A stretch of DNA of 64,000 nucleotides from contig JAFZQY010000068.1 in NCBI GenBank assembly GCA_017620155.1, positions 1 to 64,000 on the forward strand, in the 5' to 3' direction. The stretch comes from Lachnospiraceae bacterium. Lineage in GTDB: Bacteria; Bacillota; Clostridia; Lachnospirales; Lachnospiraceae. Shown in pieces: positions 45,413-55,387 of this stretch. Under the pieces are notes generated by a model, which saw only the letters and a program-made list of their open reading frames with translations, was not told the DNA's origin and ran no database searches. Within the stretch, counting starts at the first letter, position 1, and every line of letters begins with the position of its first letter. A program made the position numbers and the translations under genes.

Positions 45413-46741
45413 ATGGATGATAATATCAGAAGCTATGCTGCGGCCAAGGCGCTGCTTTGCCGTGAGCATGATACTATATCCGATGATCTTTTCACCGAAT
45501 ACGGTGTTAACCGCGGCCTGCGCGACTTAAACGGCAAGGGCGTTCTTACCGGTCTTACCAATATCTCGGAGATCATATCGTTTAAAAACATCGACGGAGA
45601 GCGTACTCCCGTCGACGGCGAACTGTGGTATCGCGGATACAGGATCGAGACTCTTGTGAATGAACTCGGACCGCATGATTTCGGTTTTGAGAAGACCGCA
45701 TATCTGCTCCTTTTCGGAGAAAGACCTACGGATGCCCAGCTTGAGGAGTTTAAGGATATCCTCGGCGCATGCCGTACGCTTCCTACGAACTTTACGCGTG
45801 ATGTCATCATGAAGGCTCCTTCTCATGACATCATGAATTCGATGACCAGATCGATCCTTACTCTGGCCAGCTATGATGAGGATATGGGCGGGCTTGCCAT
45901 TGAGAACTGTCTGCGCCAGTGCATCCAGCTGATCGCAGAATTTCCCATGCTTGCATGCTACGGATACCATGCATACAATCATTACGAGAACGATGAGAGC
46001 ATGTACATCCACAGGCCGGATCCGAATCTTTCGACAGCGGAGAATTTCCTGCGCATGATACGGCCGGATAACGCATATGATGAGCTTGAAGCCAAGGTCC
46101 TTGATGTAGCCATGATGGTGCACATGGAGCACGGCGGCGGCAACAATTCCACGTTCACGACGAGAGTGGTAACCTCTGCCGGAACCGATACGTATTCATC
46201 GATCGCGGCTGCGATGAGCTCTCTTAAGGGAGCCAAGCACGGCGGAGCCAATATCAAGGTCATGCAGATGATGGACGACATCCGAGCGCATGTAAAAGAT
46301 ACATCAGACCGCGACGAGGTCCGCGCTTATGTTTCGAAGATCCTTGACGGAGAAGCCTTTGATCATCAGGGTCTCGTATACGGACTCGGCCATGCGATCT
46401 ATTCGCTTTCCGATCCCAGGGAAAAGATCTTCCACGGCTTCGTAGACCGGCTTGCCGTAGCCAAAGGCAGACATAAGGACATGGAATTCTACGAGATCGT
46501 AAGTGAAGAAGCGATCAAGATGATATGCGAGAGACGCCGCATATTCAAGGGCGTATGCCCCAATGTCGATTTCTACAGCGGCTTCGTATACGAACTTCTG
46601 GGCATACCGATGGAACTCTACACACCGATATTCGCGATAGCCAGGATAGTCGGCTGGAGCGCACACCGCATCGAGGAGCTCATAGGCATGAACAAGATCA
46701 TCCGCCCTGCATACATGAGCGTGATGAAAGAAAAAGAATAA
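45413..46741 (+). CDS. citrate synthase (citrate/2-methylcitrate synthase family)
   Basis: The 442-residue protein has 'ELWYRGYRIETLVNELG', 'HMEHGGGNNSTFTTRVV' and 'LVYGLGHAIYSLSDPREK', covering the catalytic His/His/Asp region of the family, and 'RRIFKGVCPNVDFYSGFVYELLGI' near the end. It condenses oxaloacetate and acetyl-CoA for glutamate synthesis; in anaerobes of this group an incomplete TCA pathway is usual. The length fits the clostridial form rather than the shorter Bacillus form. Only 3 nt separate it from the rubredoxin gene. Confidence 0.9.
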   Translation: MDDNIRSYAAAKALLCREHDTISDDLFTEYGVNRGLRDLNGKGVLTGLTNISEIISFKNIDGERTPVDGELWYRGYRIETLVNELGPHDFGFEKTAYLLLFGERPTDAQLEEFKDILGACRTLPTNFTRDVIMKAPSHDIMNSMTRSILTLASYDEDMGGLAIENCLRQCIQLIAEFPMLACYGYHAYNHYENDESMYIHRPDPNLSTAENFLRMIRPDNAYDELEAKVLDVAMMVHMEHGGGNNSTFTTRVVTSAGTDTYSSIAAAMSSLKGAKHGGANIKVMQMMDDIRAHVKDTSDRDEVRAYVSKILDGEAFDHQGLVYGLGHAIYSLSDPREKIFHGFVDRLAVAKGRHKDMEFYEIVSEEAIKMICERRRIFKGVCPNVDFYSGFVYELLGIPMELYTPIFAIARIVGWSAHRIEELIGMNKIIRPAYMSVMKEKE

Positions 46742-46760
46742 AAAACTTCAGGAGAAGGTC

Positions 46761-47768
46761 ATGACCACGATAAAGGATATAGCAGAGTATACGGGGGTAT
46801 CTGCTACGACTGTATCGAATGTCATCCACGGGCGCAAAAACCGCGTTTCCGGGGAGACAGTCGAGCGCATTCAGAAAGCCATAGACGAACTAGGGTATGT
46901 GCCCAATCTTTTTGCCAGGAGTCTGGTATCTTCGTCATCCAATGTTACAGCACTCATAAGTTACGTGCCGACGCAGGCGGATTCATATTTTGCCGACAAA
47001 TCCTTCCGAATGGGATTTCTGACCACGATAGAATCCGTCCTGAAGCAGAACGGCTATTATCTGATGTTCCGGCGTGTGGAATCCGTTGACGAGCTCAAGG
47101 GTTTTCTGCGCAACTGGAAGATGGACGGACTGTTCATAACCGGCGCGGCGGATAAGAAGTTTGTCGAGGCCCTGAGTAACGTTCAGACGCCCATCGTCTA
47201 CATAGACAGCTATGCGTCGGAGGATATCTGCGATGTGGGTCATGACGACTTTTCGGGCGGCAGGATTGCCACGGAGCATCTTCTGCAAAAAGGCCATGAG
47301 CGCATCGCTTTTGTCTCTTCGTCCGTAATGGACTCACGCTACATGGAGCAGAGATACAACGGCTATCTGGAAGCACTTAAGACGGCCGGGATCGAGCCCG
47401 ATCCCAATCTCGTGTATGAGTCGGGGCTGGATATCGATTCGTGCAGGGTCGCTGCGGAAAAGATCAGGGAAAGAGGCGATGTTACCGCCGTAGTCGCAAC
47501 TACGGATCTGATGGCGGCAGGTCTCATGGCGGCATTCATCGATTTCGGGATGAGCATACCCGATGACATCTCGATAGTGGGTTATGACGATACCCCCTTA
47601 AGCCGCATGATCACGCCACGTCTTACGACGATCAGACAGGACATGGATCTGAAGGCGGTCACGGCGGCTCAGAAGATGGTAGAGATACTTAAGGGCGGAC
47701 GCTCCGGCGGAAGGATAGTTCTCCCCATAGAGCTGGTAGTCAGGGATTCGGTAAAGGAGGCGCGATGA
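46761..47768 (+). CDS. LacI-family transcriptional repressor
   Basis: The 335-residue protein has the LacI helix-turn-helix and hinge ('TIKDIAEYTGVSATTVSNVIHGRKNRVS', described by residues 3-30) and a periplasmic-binding-like sensor domain ('GHDDFSGGRIATEHLLQKGHERIAFV'). It probably controls its own operon with the beta-galactosidase, which starts with an ATGA overlap at its stop. ATG 46761 has AGGAGAAGGTC upstream. No clear operator was found in the 19-nt gap from citrate synthase, so the promoter may lie within that gene. Confidence 0.9.
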   Translation: MTTIKDIAEYTGVSATTVSNVIHGRKNRVSGETVERIQKAIDELGYVPNLFARSLVSSSSNVTALISYVPTQADSYFADKSFRMGFLTTIESVLKQNGYYLMFRRVESVDELKGFLRNWKMDGLFITGAADKKFVEALSNVQTPIVYIDSYASEDICDVGHDDFSGGRIATEHLLQKGHERIAFVSSSVMDSRYMEQRYNGYLEALKTAGIEPDPNLVYESGLDIDSCRVAAEKIRERGDVTAVVATTDLMAAGLMAAFIDFGMSIPDDISIVGYDDTPLSRMITPRLTTIRQDMDLKAVTAAQKMVEILKGGRSGGRIVLPIELVVRDSVKEAR

Positions 47769-50700
47769 AAGAATTTGACATAAAGATGATACAGGATCCG
47801 GCAATGTTTGCCGAAGGCAGGCTTCCGGCCAGGACATATTTCGATGCAATGCAGCCGGACGGCGCAGGCGGACATAAGTCATCCGTGGTGCTCGACTTAG
47901 CCGGCGAGTGGGATTTTGATTATTCGGAAAATTATGAATCGGCTCCGCGCGATTTCCAGAATCCCGGTTTCGATGTGAGCGGATGGGACAAGATAATGGT
48001 TCCCGGACATATACAGATGCAGGGGTATGACAGACCCCACTACACCAACATCGCTTATCCCTGGGACGGCCTTGAGAATCTTAAGGTAGGTGAAGTGCCT
48101 AAGAAGTTTAACCCCGTGGGAAGCTATGTGAAATGCTTCGAACGCCCTGATATTCCTGAAGGATACGGCGTGCGGATCTACTTCGGCGGAATAGAATCCG
48201 GCGCAGCCATCTGGCTGAACGGACATTTCCTGGGATATAAGGAAGACAGCTTTGATGCCGGCGAATACGACATCACGCAGTATCTGGTACCGGGAAAAAA
48301 TAAACTCGCCCTGCAGGTGTTCAAATGGACTTTGGGAAGCTGGTTTGAGGATCAGGATTTCTTCCGTTTTTCGGGCATATACAGACCGGTGCGCATATAT
48401 TCCGTTCCCCCGGTTCATCTTGAGGACATAGGTATCCGCACGCTTCTTGATGACGAGTATCTGGATGCCGAGCTTAAGATCAGGCTCCGCTCGTCGGGAG
48501 AGGGCAGCGCGAGATTTGAACTTGCCGATGCCGACGGCGCATCTCTTTTGCGTGAAGAGGTGAAGCTGAACGGCGAAGACGAGGTCAGCTTCCCGGTTTC
48601 GAATCCCTGGCTGTGGAGCGCGGAGAAGCCTTATCTGTACACGCTCACGGTCACGATGCTCAATGCATCGGGTGTGGAGACGGAGAAGATCACGCAGAAT
48701 GTCGGTTTCAGACGCTTCGAGATGAAAGACGGCATCATGTGCATCAACGGCAAACGCATAGAGTTTAACGGCGTAAACCGTCATGAATTCTCATGCTATT
48801 CCGGCAGATGCGTATCTTATGAAGAGACGCTCACGGACATCCTCACAATGAAGGCGCATAACATCAATGCGATCCGTACGTCACACTATCCCGACGATCA
48901 GCCTATATACGATCTGTGCGATAAGTACGGGCTGTACATGATCGCCGAGAACAACATGGAGACACACGGCACATGGAGCTCTCCTGCAGCCGCGGAAGAT
49001 CCCGGGCATGCGATTCCTTCGAATCACATGGAATACGAGCCCATGCTCTTCGACAGAGTCCGCAGCTGCTATGAGATACATAAGAACCACCCGTCGATCC
49101 TGATCTGGTCTGACGGAAACGAATCCTTCGGCGGCGATGTCATAGCCGACATGACGGCTCTTTTCCATGAGCTCGATCCCGACAGGCTCGTCCACTACGA
49201 GGGCGTGTTCAACGACCGCAGACGATCCGATACATCCGACATGGAGAGCCAGATGTATACACCGGTATCAGGCGTTAAGCAGTTCCTGGCCGAGCATCCC
49301 GACAAGCCCTTCATCATGTGCGAGTACATGCATGCCATGGGCAATTCCTGCGGCGGCATGGAAAAATACACAAGATTCATGCATGAGGAGCCCAGATTCC
49401 AGGGTGGCTTCATCTGGGACTATATCGACCAGTCCGTGGTTACGACCGACAGATACGGAGAGGAGTATCAGGGATATGGCGGTGATTTCGGCGACAGGCC
49501 TGCGGATTATAATTTCTCGGGCAACGGCATCGTTTACGGCGACCGCACTCCCAGCCCGAAGATGCAGGAAGTTAAGTACAATTACCGTCCGATCGAGTGC
49601 GTGATCGATGACAGGAAGATCCGCGTGATCAACAGACATCTGTTCACGGCTACTTCCGAGTATGATGCCTTCTTTATCGTGCTTAAGGACGGCGTGGAGA
49701 TATCGAGGACTGCTTTTGATACGGATGTTGCTCCTCTTTCCGAAAAAGAGTATGAGATTCCTGTCGGTGCTCCGTCAGAGACCGGTGAGTATACGTATAC
49801 TGTTTCGTTTACGCTTAAGGCCGATACCGATTATGCTCCCGCGGGACATGAGGTTGCTTTTGACCAATATACGTTCAGTGTGGGCGATGAGGATGCGATC
49901 AGAGCTTCTTTCGTTCCGGGTGACGGCGCCGGGCCTTCCGAATATGAGATCTTAAAGGGAGAGTTTAACTACGGCGTAAAGACCGGCGACATACGGGTGC
50001 TGTTCGGCCCGGGCCGCGGAGGCATAACTTCCTATACTTGCGGCGGCCGCGAGTTCATATACGGAAGAAGGGTTCCGGTGCCCAATTTCTGGCGTGCGCC
50101 CGTTGACAACGATATGGGCAATGTCGGACCGCAGAGATATGCTCAGTGGAAGATCGCGAGCCTTTATCTTACCACGCAGAAGGACGGCGTGTTTGATGTT
50201 GCGGCTCCCGAGATAGTGCCTTCTGCTGACGGACTGTCCACGACATATACGCACAGGATCCCGACGAATCCCGAAGCAAGCGTTACCGTCAGCTATAAGG
50301 TAAGGCCCGACGGGGCTGTTGATACGACGCTCGTATATGATCCCGTGGAGGGACTTGGCGACATGCCCGAGTTCGGTATGCTTTTTACGCTGGATGCATC
50401 ATTTAAGAATGTGAAATGGTACGGAAGAGGTCCCGAGGAGACCTACCGCGACCGCAAGGGCGGCGGCAAACTCGGTATCTGGGAGAATGAAGTCACCGAT
50501 AACATGGCCGCATATCTTTCTCCTCAGGAATGCGGAAACAAAGAAGATGTCCGCTGGGGTGAAGTGACGGATGATGAGGGCCACGGTATCAGATTCATAT
50601 CGCTCGGAGCACCCATGTGCTTCAGCGCCCTGCCTTATACGCCTCATGAGATGGAGAATGCCGATCATGCGCATGAACTTCCGCCCATATATCACACCAT

Positions 50701-50827
50701 AGTCAGAGTGAGCTTAGGACAGATGGGCATCGGCGGAGACGACTCATGGGGAGCGAGAGTTCATCCCGAGTATCTTCTGGATGTGACCGGTCGCATGGAA
50801 TTCAAGTTCAGGTGGAAAGCTTTTTAA
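47765..50827 (+). CDS. lacZ: GH2 beta-galactosidase (LacZ type)
   Basis: The 1020-residue enzyme matches E. coli LacZ in length and domains: a jelly-roll sugar-binding domain, two Ig-like domains around the TIM barrel, and a C-terminal Bgal small-chain domain. The acid/base Glu is at about 453 in 'WSDGNESFGG' and the nucleophile Glu at about 520 in 'CEYMHAMGNS'. 'GVNRHEFSCYSGR' is also typical. No signal peptide, so it acts on imported galactosides in the cytoplasm. No permease gene is adjacent. It is coupled to the LacI gene by ATGA. Confidence 0.94.
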   Translation: MKEFDIKMIQDPAMFAEGRLPARTYFDAMQPDGAGGHKSSVVLDLAGEWDFDYSENYESAPRDFQNPGFDVSGWDKIMVPGHIQMQGYDRPHYTNIAYPWDGLENLKVGEVPKKFNPVGSYVKCFERPDIPEGYGVRIYFGGIESGAAIWLNGHFLGYKEDSFDAGEYDITQYLVPGKNKLALQVFKWTLGSWFEDQDFFRFSGIYRPVRIYSVPPVHLEDIGIRTLLDDEYLDAELKIRLRSSGEGSARFELADADGASLLREEVKLNGEDEVSFPVSNPWLWSAEKPYLYTLTVTMLNASGVETEKITQNVGFRRFEMKDGIMCINGKRIEFNGVNRHEFSCYSGRCVSYEETLTDILTMKAHNINAIRTSHYPDDQPIYDLCDKYGLYMIAENNMETHGTWSSPAAAEDPGHAIPSNHMEYEPMLFDRVRSCYEIHKNHPSILIWSDGNESFGGDVIADMTALFHELDPDRLVHYEGVFNDRRRSDTSDMESQMYTPVSGVKQFLAEHPDKPFIMCEYMHAMGNSCGGMEKYTRFMHEEPRFQGGFIWDYIDQSVVTTDRYGEEYQGYGGDFGDRPADYNFSGNGIVYGDRTPSPKMQEVKYNYRPIECVIDDRKIRVINRHLFTATSEYDAFFIVLKDGVEISRTAFDTDVAPLSEKEYEIPVGAPSETGEYTYTVSFTLKADTDYAPAGHEVAFDQYTFSVGDEDAIRASFVPGDGAGPSEYEILKGEFNYGVKTGDIRVLFGPGRGGITSYTCGGREFIYGRRVPVPNFWRAPVDNDMGNVGPQRYAQWKIASLYLTTQKDGVFDVAAPEIVPSADGLSTTYTHRIPTNPEASVTVSYKVRPDGAVDTTLVYDPVEGLGDMPEFGMLFTLDASFKNVKWYGRGPEETYRDRKGGGKLGIWENEVTDNMAAYLSPQECGNKEDVRWGEVTDDEGHGIRFISLGAPMCFSALPYTPHEMENADHAHELPPIYHTIVRVSLGQMGIGGDDSWGARVHPEYLLDVTGRMEFKFRWKAF

Positions 50828-50845
50828 TGAAAAAGGCCGCGGATC

Positions 50846-51595
50846 ATGGGTGAAAAAAACAACTATAAATTCATCCTGTGTTATGACGGGACCCGCTATA
50901 AAGGATGGGAACATCAGCCCGGACTGGACAATACGATCCAGGGCAAGATGGAATACCATATAAAAGAGATGGTCGGATCCGAGGTGGAAGTCTTAGGGTG
51001 CGGACGCACCGATGCGGGCGTTCATGCCAAGGGCATGGTATGCAACGCGCGGTTTGAGACGTCTCTTACTCCGGAAGAGATCACATCTTACATGAACGAT
51101 CATCTGCCGGAGGACATATGCGTGCTCGAGACGCGCATCGCATCGGACAGATTTCATGCGAGATACAATGCCGTGGGTAAGACCTACTGCTACACCTGCT
51201 ATTACGGCCCCGGCAAGCCGGTTTTTAACAGGAGATTCGTGCTCTGCCTCGATCAGGCGCCGGATCTTGAAGCGATGAGAAAGGCTGCTGCCCACATGAC
51301 GGGCAAGCACGACTTCGCGTCTTTCTGCGATAACAAACATATGAAGAAATCCACGGTCCGCATAGTCGATACCATAGACATATCGGAGCGCGGAGGGTAC
51401 ATAAATCTGACATTTCACGGGACGGGATTCCTGCAGCACATGGTCAGGATCATGACCGGCACTCTGCTGGAAGTAGGGCTTGGTAAGCGCGATGCCGACT
51501 CTATCCCCGATCTTATCGACGCGTGCGACCGCTCTCAGGCCGGTTTTACCGCGCCGCCCAAGGGACTGTGCCTGATGCAGGTGGATTATGACTGA
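50846..51595 (+). CDS. truA: tRNA pseudouridine(38-40) synthase
   Basis: The 249-residue protein modifies U38-U40 in the anticodon stem. It has the catalytic Asp at about D56 in 'GCGRTDAGVHAKG', 'NAVGKTYCYTCYYG' and 'GTGFLQHMVRIMTGTLLEVG'. Length agrees with bacterial TruA. It starts 18 nt after lacZ and its last 8 nt overlap the following acyltransferase. The position behind lacZ appears incidental. Confidence 0.93.
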   Translation: MGEKNNYKFILCYDGTRYKGWEHQPGLDNTIQGKMEYHIKEMVGSEVEVLGCGRTDAGVHAKGMVCNARFETSLTPEEITSYMNDHLPEDICVLETRIASDRFHARYNAVGKTYCYTCYYGPGKPVFNRRFVLCLDQAPDLEAMRKAAAHMTGKHDFASFCDNKHMKKSTVRIVDTIDISERGGYINLTFHGTGFLQHMVRIMTGTLLEVGLGKRDADSIPDLIDACDRSQAGFTAPPKGLCLMQVDYD

Positions 51596-52691
51596 AAGCA
51601 GACTTAAAACCGGCGCTGATTCCGGACACAGACTCTACAACATGGACCTGGAGCGCGTTCTGCTCATCTTCCTGGTCATCACTTTGCACTTCAATAACCG
51701 CGACATGGGCGGAGCCCTTATGACGATGGGGGCAGGACTTTCCGCGGAGATTTTCGTGCGTATCACGCAGTCGCTCGCGATCTGCGCGGTGGATGCGTTT
51801 ATTATTTCGGCCGGATATTTTTCCGCAAGAAAAAGCGAAACAATATCTGTTCCCTGGAGGAAGGCTGTCTGGCTTCTTCTTACCTGCTCTTTTTACAGAG
51901 TTGTCGGATATCTGATCTATTCACTTTTTATCACACATGATTTTTCTGTTCGCGTATTCTGCGGATATATCGTTCCGAACAACTGGTTCGTATGCCTTTT
52001 CGTGACGCTGCTTTTGCTTATGCCTTTTATTGACAGGGTTCTCAGCGCAGCGTGTTGCGGCGGAAAAGATTCTTCCGGCAAATGGCTGATCTGCATGCTC
52101 ATCCTTCTGTTCAGCGTGGTTCCTACATTTGTAAGCTTGTCGGGTGATCTGGCCGGCGTTAACTTAAACGGGCTTTCCACTGTGACCTGGCAGGGCGATG
52201 CGGCGGGCTTTAACATATCTCTTTTTATACTGTGCTACTGCATCGGTTTCGCTCTTCATGCGCACCGGGACTACTGGGACAGGTTTTCTGCAGGTTTTTA
52301 TCTGGCCATGTACTTGCTCGGCGCGTGCCTGACTGCGGCGCTTTCCAAACTTACCGAAGGTGCCTGGCACTACTCGTGCGTGACGGTCGTGTTCGAAGCC
52401 GTGATGCTGACGCTTCTTTTTACGCGTATTCGCATACATGGCGACGGAGCAGGACGCGTGATCGCTGCTGTTTCAGGCTGCTCGCTCGGGATTTTCATAT
52501 GGCATACGATGCCGCTCATGTTCATCGGACTGTGGAGCAGATTTGACATTTCGGGTGCGGCGGCGACTCCGAGGATGATACCGGTTTTCCTCGGTGCTAC
52601 GCTTGCGATGTATGGCTTAAGCTTTGTGTGGGTTTTTGTGATCCGGCTCATCAGCGCTCCGCTTCATCGCATGTTCACGGGCAGAAGGTGA
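51588..52691 (+). CDS. acyltransferase-3 family membrane protein
   Basis: The 367-residue protein has 'NMDLERVLLIFLVITLHFNN' (R and H of the AT3 active site), about ten helices, and 'CSLGIFIWHTMPLMFIGL' near the end. AT3 proteins O-acylate glycans or other envelope compounds. The start lies 8 nt inside truA. Its 3' end takes part in a 30-bp tandem duplication (52671-52723) that repeats the final codons and stop. Confidence 0.78.
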   Translation: MTESRLKTGADSGHRLYNMDLERVLLIFLVITLHFNNRDMGGALMTMGAGLSAEIFVRITQSLAICAVDAFIISAGYFSARKSETISVPWRKAVWLLLTCSFYRVVGYLIYSLFITHDFSVRVFCGYIVPNNWFVCLFVTLLLLMPFIDRVLSAACCGGKDSSGKWLICMLILLFSVVPTFVSLSGDLAGVNLNGLSTVTWQGDAAGFNISLFILCYCIGFALHAHRDYWDRFSAGFYLAMYLLGACLTAALSKLTEGAWHYSCVTVVFEAVMLTLLFTRIRIHGDGAGRVIAAVSGCSLGIFIWHTMPLMFIGLWSRFDISGAAATPRMIPVFLGATLAMYGLSFVWVFVIRLISAPLHRMFTGRR

Positions 52692-52723
52692 CATATGCCT
52701 ATGTTCACGGGCAAAAGGTGACA
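52671..52723. repeat. 30-bp-period tandem duplication at the acyltransferase stop codon
   Basis: A 23-nt block at 52671-52693 recurs at 52701-52723 with one A/G difference. The first copy encodes the C-terminal MFTGRR and stop; the second would encode MFTGKR and stop. It looks like a slippage duplication and leaves the gene intact. Confidence 0.8.
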
Positions 52724-52748
52724 AGTGTACTTTCTCGCCGTTTTGAGT

Positions 52749-52754
52749 TATACT
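52749..52754 (+). promoter_or_regulatory. candidate -10 of the second envelope cluster
   Basis: TATACT lies in the 111-nt gap before the radical SAM gene, about 49 nt ahead of its ATG. No -35 match was seen at the right distance. AGGAGAG at 52790-52796 is the ribosome binding site. Confidence 0.35.
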
Positions 52755-52802
52755 AATCTCTGTATGAAACTAAATCAGATTTACATTTCAGGAGAGTAAA
52801 AC

Positions 52803-53783
52803 ATGTCTATCAAGATACATAATTTCATGGGCAGACTGGGATGGAACATGCGTAAGTATTTCCCGTCGCTTTCTTCGAACGCTTATCTCAAGCTTCAGTT
52901 CGCACGCAGACGTAAACTTCAGGATCAGTATATCGACTATTTTCTGAGTTCCGAGGAACCTCCGTATCCGCTCGTAGTCAATATCGAGACCATCAACAGA
53001 TGCAATTCGACCTGCGCTTTCTGTACCGCGAACATTCATGCCGAGAAGCGCCCGCTGATGAAGATCGAGGACGATCTTTATTATTCGATCATAGACCAGC
53101 TTGCCGACTGGGGATACAAGGGTCATCTGACGCTCTACGGCAACAACGAGCCTCTGCTCGATACCCGTATCGTGGAGTTCCACAAGTATGCGAGAGAGAA
53201 ACTCCCCGATGCTTTCATATTCATGTCGACCAACGGCCTGATCCTTACGCTGGATACCGTTAAGGAAGTCAAGAAATATGTTAACCAGCTGATCATCAAT
53301 AACTACTGCATGGACATGAAGCTCCATGACAATATCAAAGAGATATATGACTATGTGAAGGCTCATCCCGAGGAGTTCGATGATGTTGAGATCCTGATCC
53401 AGATGAGATATCTGCAGGAAGTGCTCACCAACCGTGCGGGATCCGCACCGAACAAGCAGGCTACCGAGAAGGTCATCACCGAGACCTGCCTGATGCCTTA
53501 TACCGATATGTGGATCATGCCCAACGGCAAGATGGGCATCTGCTGCTGCGATAACTTCGAAGTGACCGATCTTGCGGACATCAGAGAGGTTGGCGTAAAA
53601 GCAGGCTGGAATTCCGAGAAATACAGGAAACTCAGAGAGGATCTGCGTCACGGCCGTCAGAACTATGCATTCTGCAAGCACTGCGATTTCATAGATGCGG
53701 GCCTGCGCATGGTGGCAGTTCAGGATGAACTTAATCACTCCGAGACACTTCACGGAGCCAAGCAGTCTCTCAGCCAGAAATAA
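52803..53783 (+). CDS. radical SAM protein with SPASM-like C-terminal cysteines
   Basis: The 326-residue protein has a CxxxCxxC cluster motif at C67, C71 and C74 ('CNSTCAFC'), then '[14 protein letters not shown]', the radical SAM beta-4/beta-5 pattern. C-terminal cysteines in '[25 protein letters not shown]' and 'FCKHCDF' suggest an auxiliary SPASM/twitch [4Fe-4S] cluster. It should use SAM to make a 5'-deoxyadenosyl radical and modify a sugar, peptide or cofactor. No precursor-peptide gene is visible nearby, and the neighbours point to an envelope or glycan substrate. It starts a new transcription unit. Confidence 0.82.
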   Translation: MSIKIHNFMGRLGWNMRKYFPSLSSNAYLKLQFARRRKLQDQYIDYFLSSEEPPYPLVVNIETINRCNSTCAFCTANIHAEKRPLMKIEDDLYYSIIDQLADWGYKGHLTLYGNNEPLLDTRIVEFHKYAREKLPDAFIFMSTNGLILTLDTVKEVKKYVNQLIINNYCMDMKLHDNIKEIYDYVKAHPEEFDDVEILIQMRYLQEVLTNRAGSAPNKQATEKVITETCLMPYTDMWIMPNGKMGICCCDNFEVTDLADIREVGVKAGWNSEKYRKLREDLRHGRQNYAFCKHCDFIDAGLRMVAVQDELNHSETLHGAKQSLSQK

Positions 53784-53812
53784 ATTCGATTCTAAGGAGG
53801 ATCGTGTCTGAT

Positions 53813-55387
53813 ATGAGTAAAGTTTTGATCATAGGTGCCGGCCCCGCCGGTCTGACCGCCGCATATGAACTCCTGAAAGCCGATAAGGGCTACGAGGTCA
53901 CTGTGCTCGAGGAATCTTCCTCATTCGGTGGTATATCCAAGACCGTAGAGTACAAGGGTAACCGCATGGACATGGGCGGCCACAGATTTTTCTCCAAGAT
54001 ACCGGAGGTCAATCAGTGGTGGGACAACATGCTTCCGCTTCAGGGTTCACCGACCTGGGACGATATCAAACTGGACCGTCCGATGCCTGTTAAGGAAGGC
54101 GGCCCCGATCCCGAGAAAGAAGATCGCGTAATGCTTACGAGGCACCGCGTATCCAGGATCCTTTTTGATTCGAAATTCTACGATTATCCGATCTCGCTCA
54201 AACCCGAGACATTCAAGAATTTCGGATTCGCCACTACGATGAAGGTCGGATTCTCGTACATGGCCTCCGTTTTCCACAAGAGACCCGAGGACAACCTCGA
54301 GAACCTCTATATCAACAATTTCGGTAAGAAACTCTATGCGATGTTCTTCGAGTACTATACCGAGAACCTCTGGGGCAGACATCCCAGCGAGATCGACGCT
54401 TCCTGGGGAAAGCAGAGGACGAAGGGCCTGTCCATCTTCGGGATCATCAAGGATTACCTCGGCCGTTTGTTCAAGGTGAAAAACCGCAAGGTCAACACTT
54501 CTCTCATAGAGGAGTTCAAATACCCCAAACTTGGCCCCGGCCAGCTCTGGGATGTGACCGCTGACGAAGTCAAGAAACTCGGCGGAACGATCCTGATGAA
54601 TTCACAGGTTACCAAAGTACATAAGAATGCGGATAACCACATGACAGGACTCACATATGTATCTGACGGCACAGAGCATGAACTGGATGGCGACATCATC
54701 ATTTCCTCAATGCCTCTTAAGGATCTTGTGGGCGGAATGAACGATGTACCGGCTGCATGCGCTGAGATCGCCGCAGGCCTTCCCTACAGGGATTACATGA
54801 CTCTGGGCGTGCTGGTTCCGAAGCTTAATCTTGAGAACAAGACGGATATCAAGACCATCTCGAACATAGTTCCCGACTGCTGGGTATATGTTCAGGAGCG
54901 CAAGGTCAAGCTCGGTCGTTTCCAGATCTACAACAACTGGTCTCCTTACATGATCAAGGATATCGAGAATACCGTCTGGGTAGGACTTGAGTACTTCGTT
55001 AATGAAGGCGATGAGTACTGGACCATGGAGGATGAGAAGTTCTCAGAGTTTGCCGTTAAGGAAATGGTTGAGATCGGACTCATCGATTCGCCCGACGATG
55101 TCATCGATACCCATGTAGAGCGTGTTAAAAAAGCATATCCCGCTTATTTCGATACATATGACCGCATAGATGAACTCGTGGATTACCTGAAGGGCATAGA
55201 TAACCTCTACTGCGTCGGACGTAACGGTCAGCACCGTTATAACAATATCGACCACAGTATGTGTACTTCCTTCGAAGCGGTCAAGAACATCCTCTCCGGT
55301 GTGACCTCCAAGGACAATGTATGGAGCGTCAATACAGAAGAAGAGTATCATGAAGAGAGTACTGAACAGTCTGAAGAACTGGATTGA
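53813..55387 (+). CDS. FAD-dependent oxidoreductase, UDP-galactopyranose mutase/amine-oxidase-like
   Basis: The 524-residue protein has an N-terminal FAD site '[16 protein letters not shown]', '[22 protein letters not shown]' and '[17 protein letters not shown]', a pattern shared with UGM-like and protoporphyrinogen-oxidase-like proteins found in glycan clusters. Real UGMs are about 370-390 residues, so this is a longer relative of unknown reaction. The tail is Glu/Ser-rich. AAGGAGG at 53794-53800 is 12 nt from ATG 53813 and 3 nt from an in-frame GTG 53804; I prefer the ATG but the spacing leaves doubt. A strong hairpin follows 20 nt after the stop. Confidence 0.78.
   Translation: MSKVLIIGAGPAGLTAAYELLKADKGYEVTVLEESSSFGGISKTVEYKGNRMDMGGHRFFSKIPEVNQWWDNMLPLQGSPTWDDIKLDRPMPVKEGGPDPEKEDRVMLTRHRVSRILFDSKFYDYPISLKPETFKNFGFATTMKVGFSYMASVFHKRPEDNLENLYINNFGKKLYAMFFEYYTENLWGRHPSEIDASWGKQRTKGLSIFGIIKDYLGRLFKVKNRKVNTSLIEEFKYPKLGPGQLWDVTADEVKKLGGTILMNSQVTKVHKNADNHMTGLTYVSDGTEHELDGDIIISSMPLKDLVGGMNDVPAACAEIAAGLPYRDYMTLGVLVPKLNLENKTDIKTISNIVPDCWVYVQERKVKLGRFQIYNNWSPYMIKDIENTVWVGLEYFVNEGDEYWTMEDEKFSEFAVKEMVEIGLIDSPDDVIDTHVERVKKAYPAYFDTYDRIDELVDYLKGIDNLYCVGRNGQHRYNNIDHSMCTSFEAVKNILSGVTSKDNVWSVNTEEEYHEESTEQSEELD

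Noticed and set aside
47897..48784. 295-residue open frame on the minus strand
   Set aside because: Antisense to lacZ; long frames opposite GC-moderate genes are expected.
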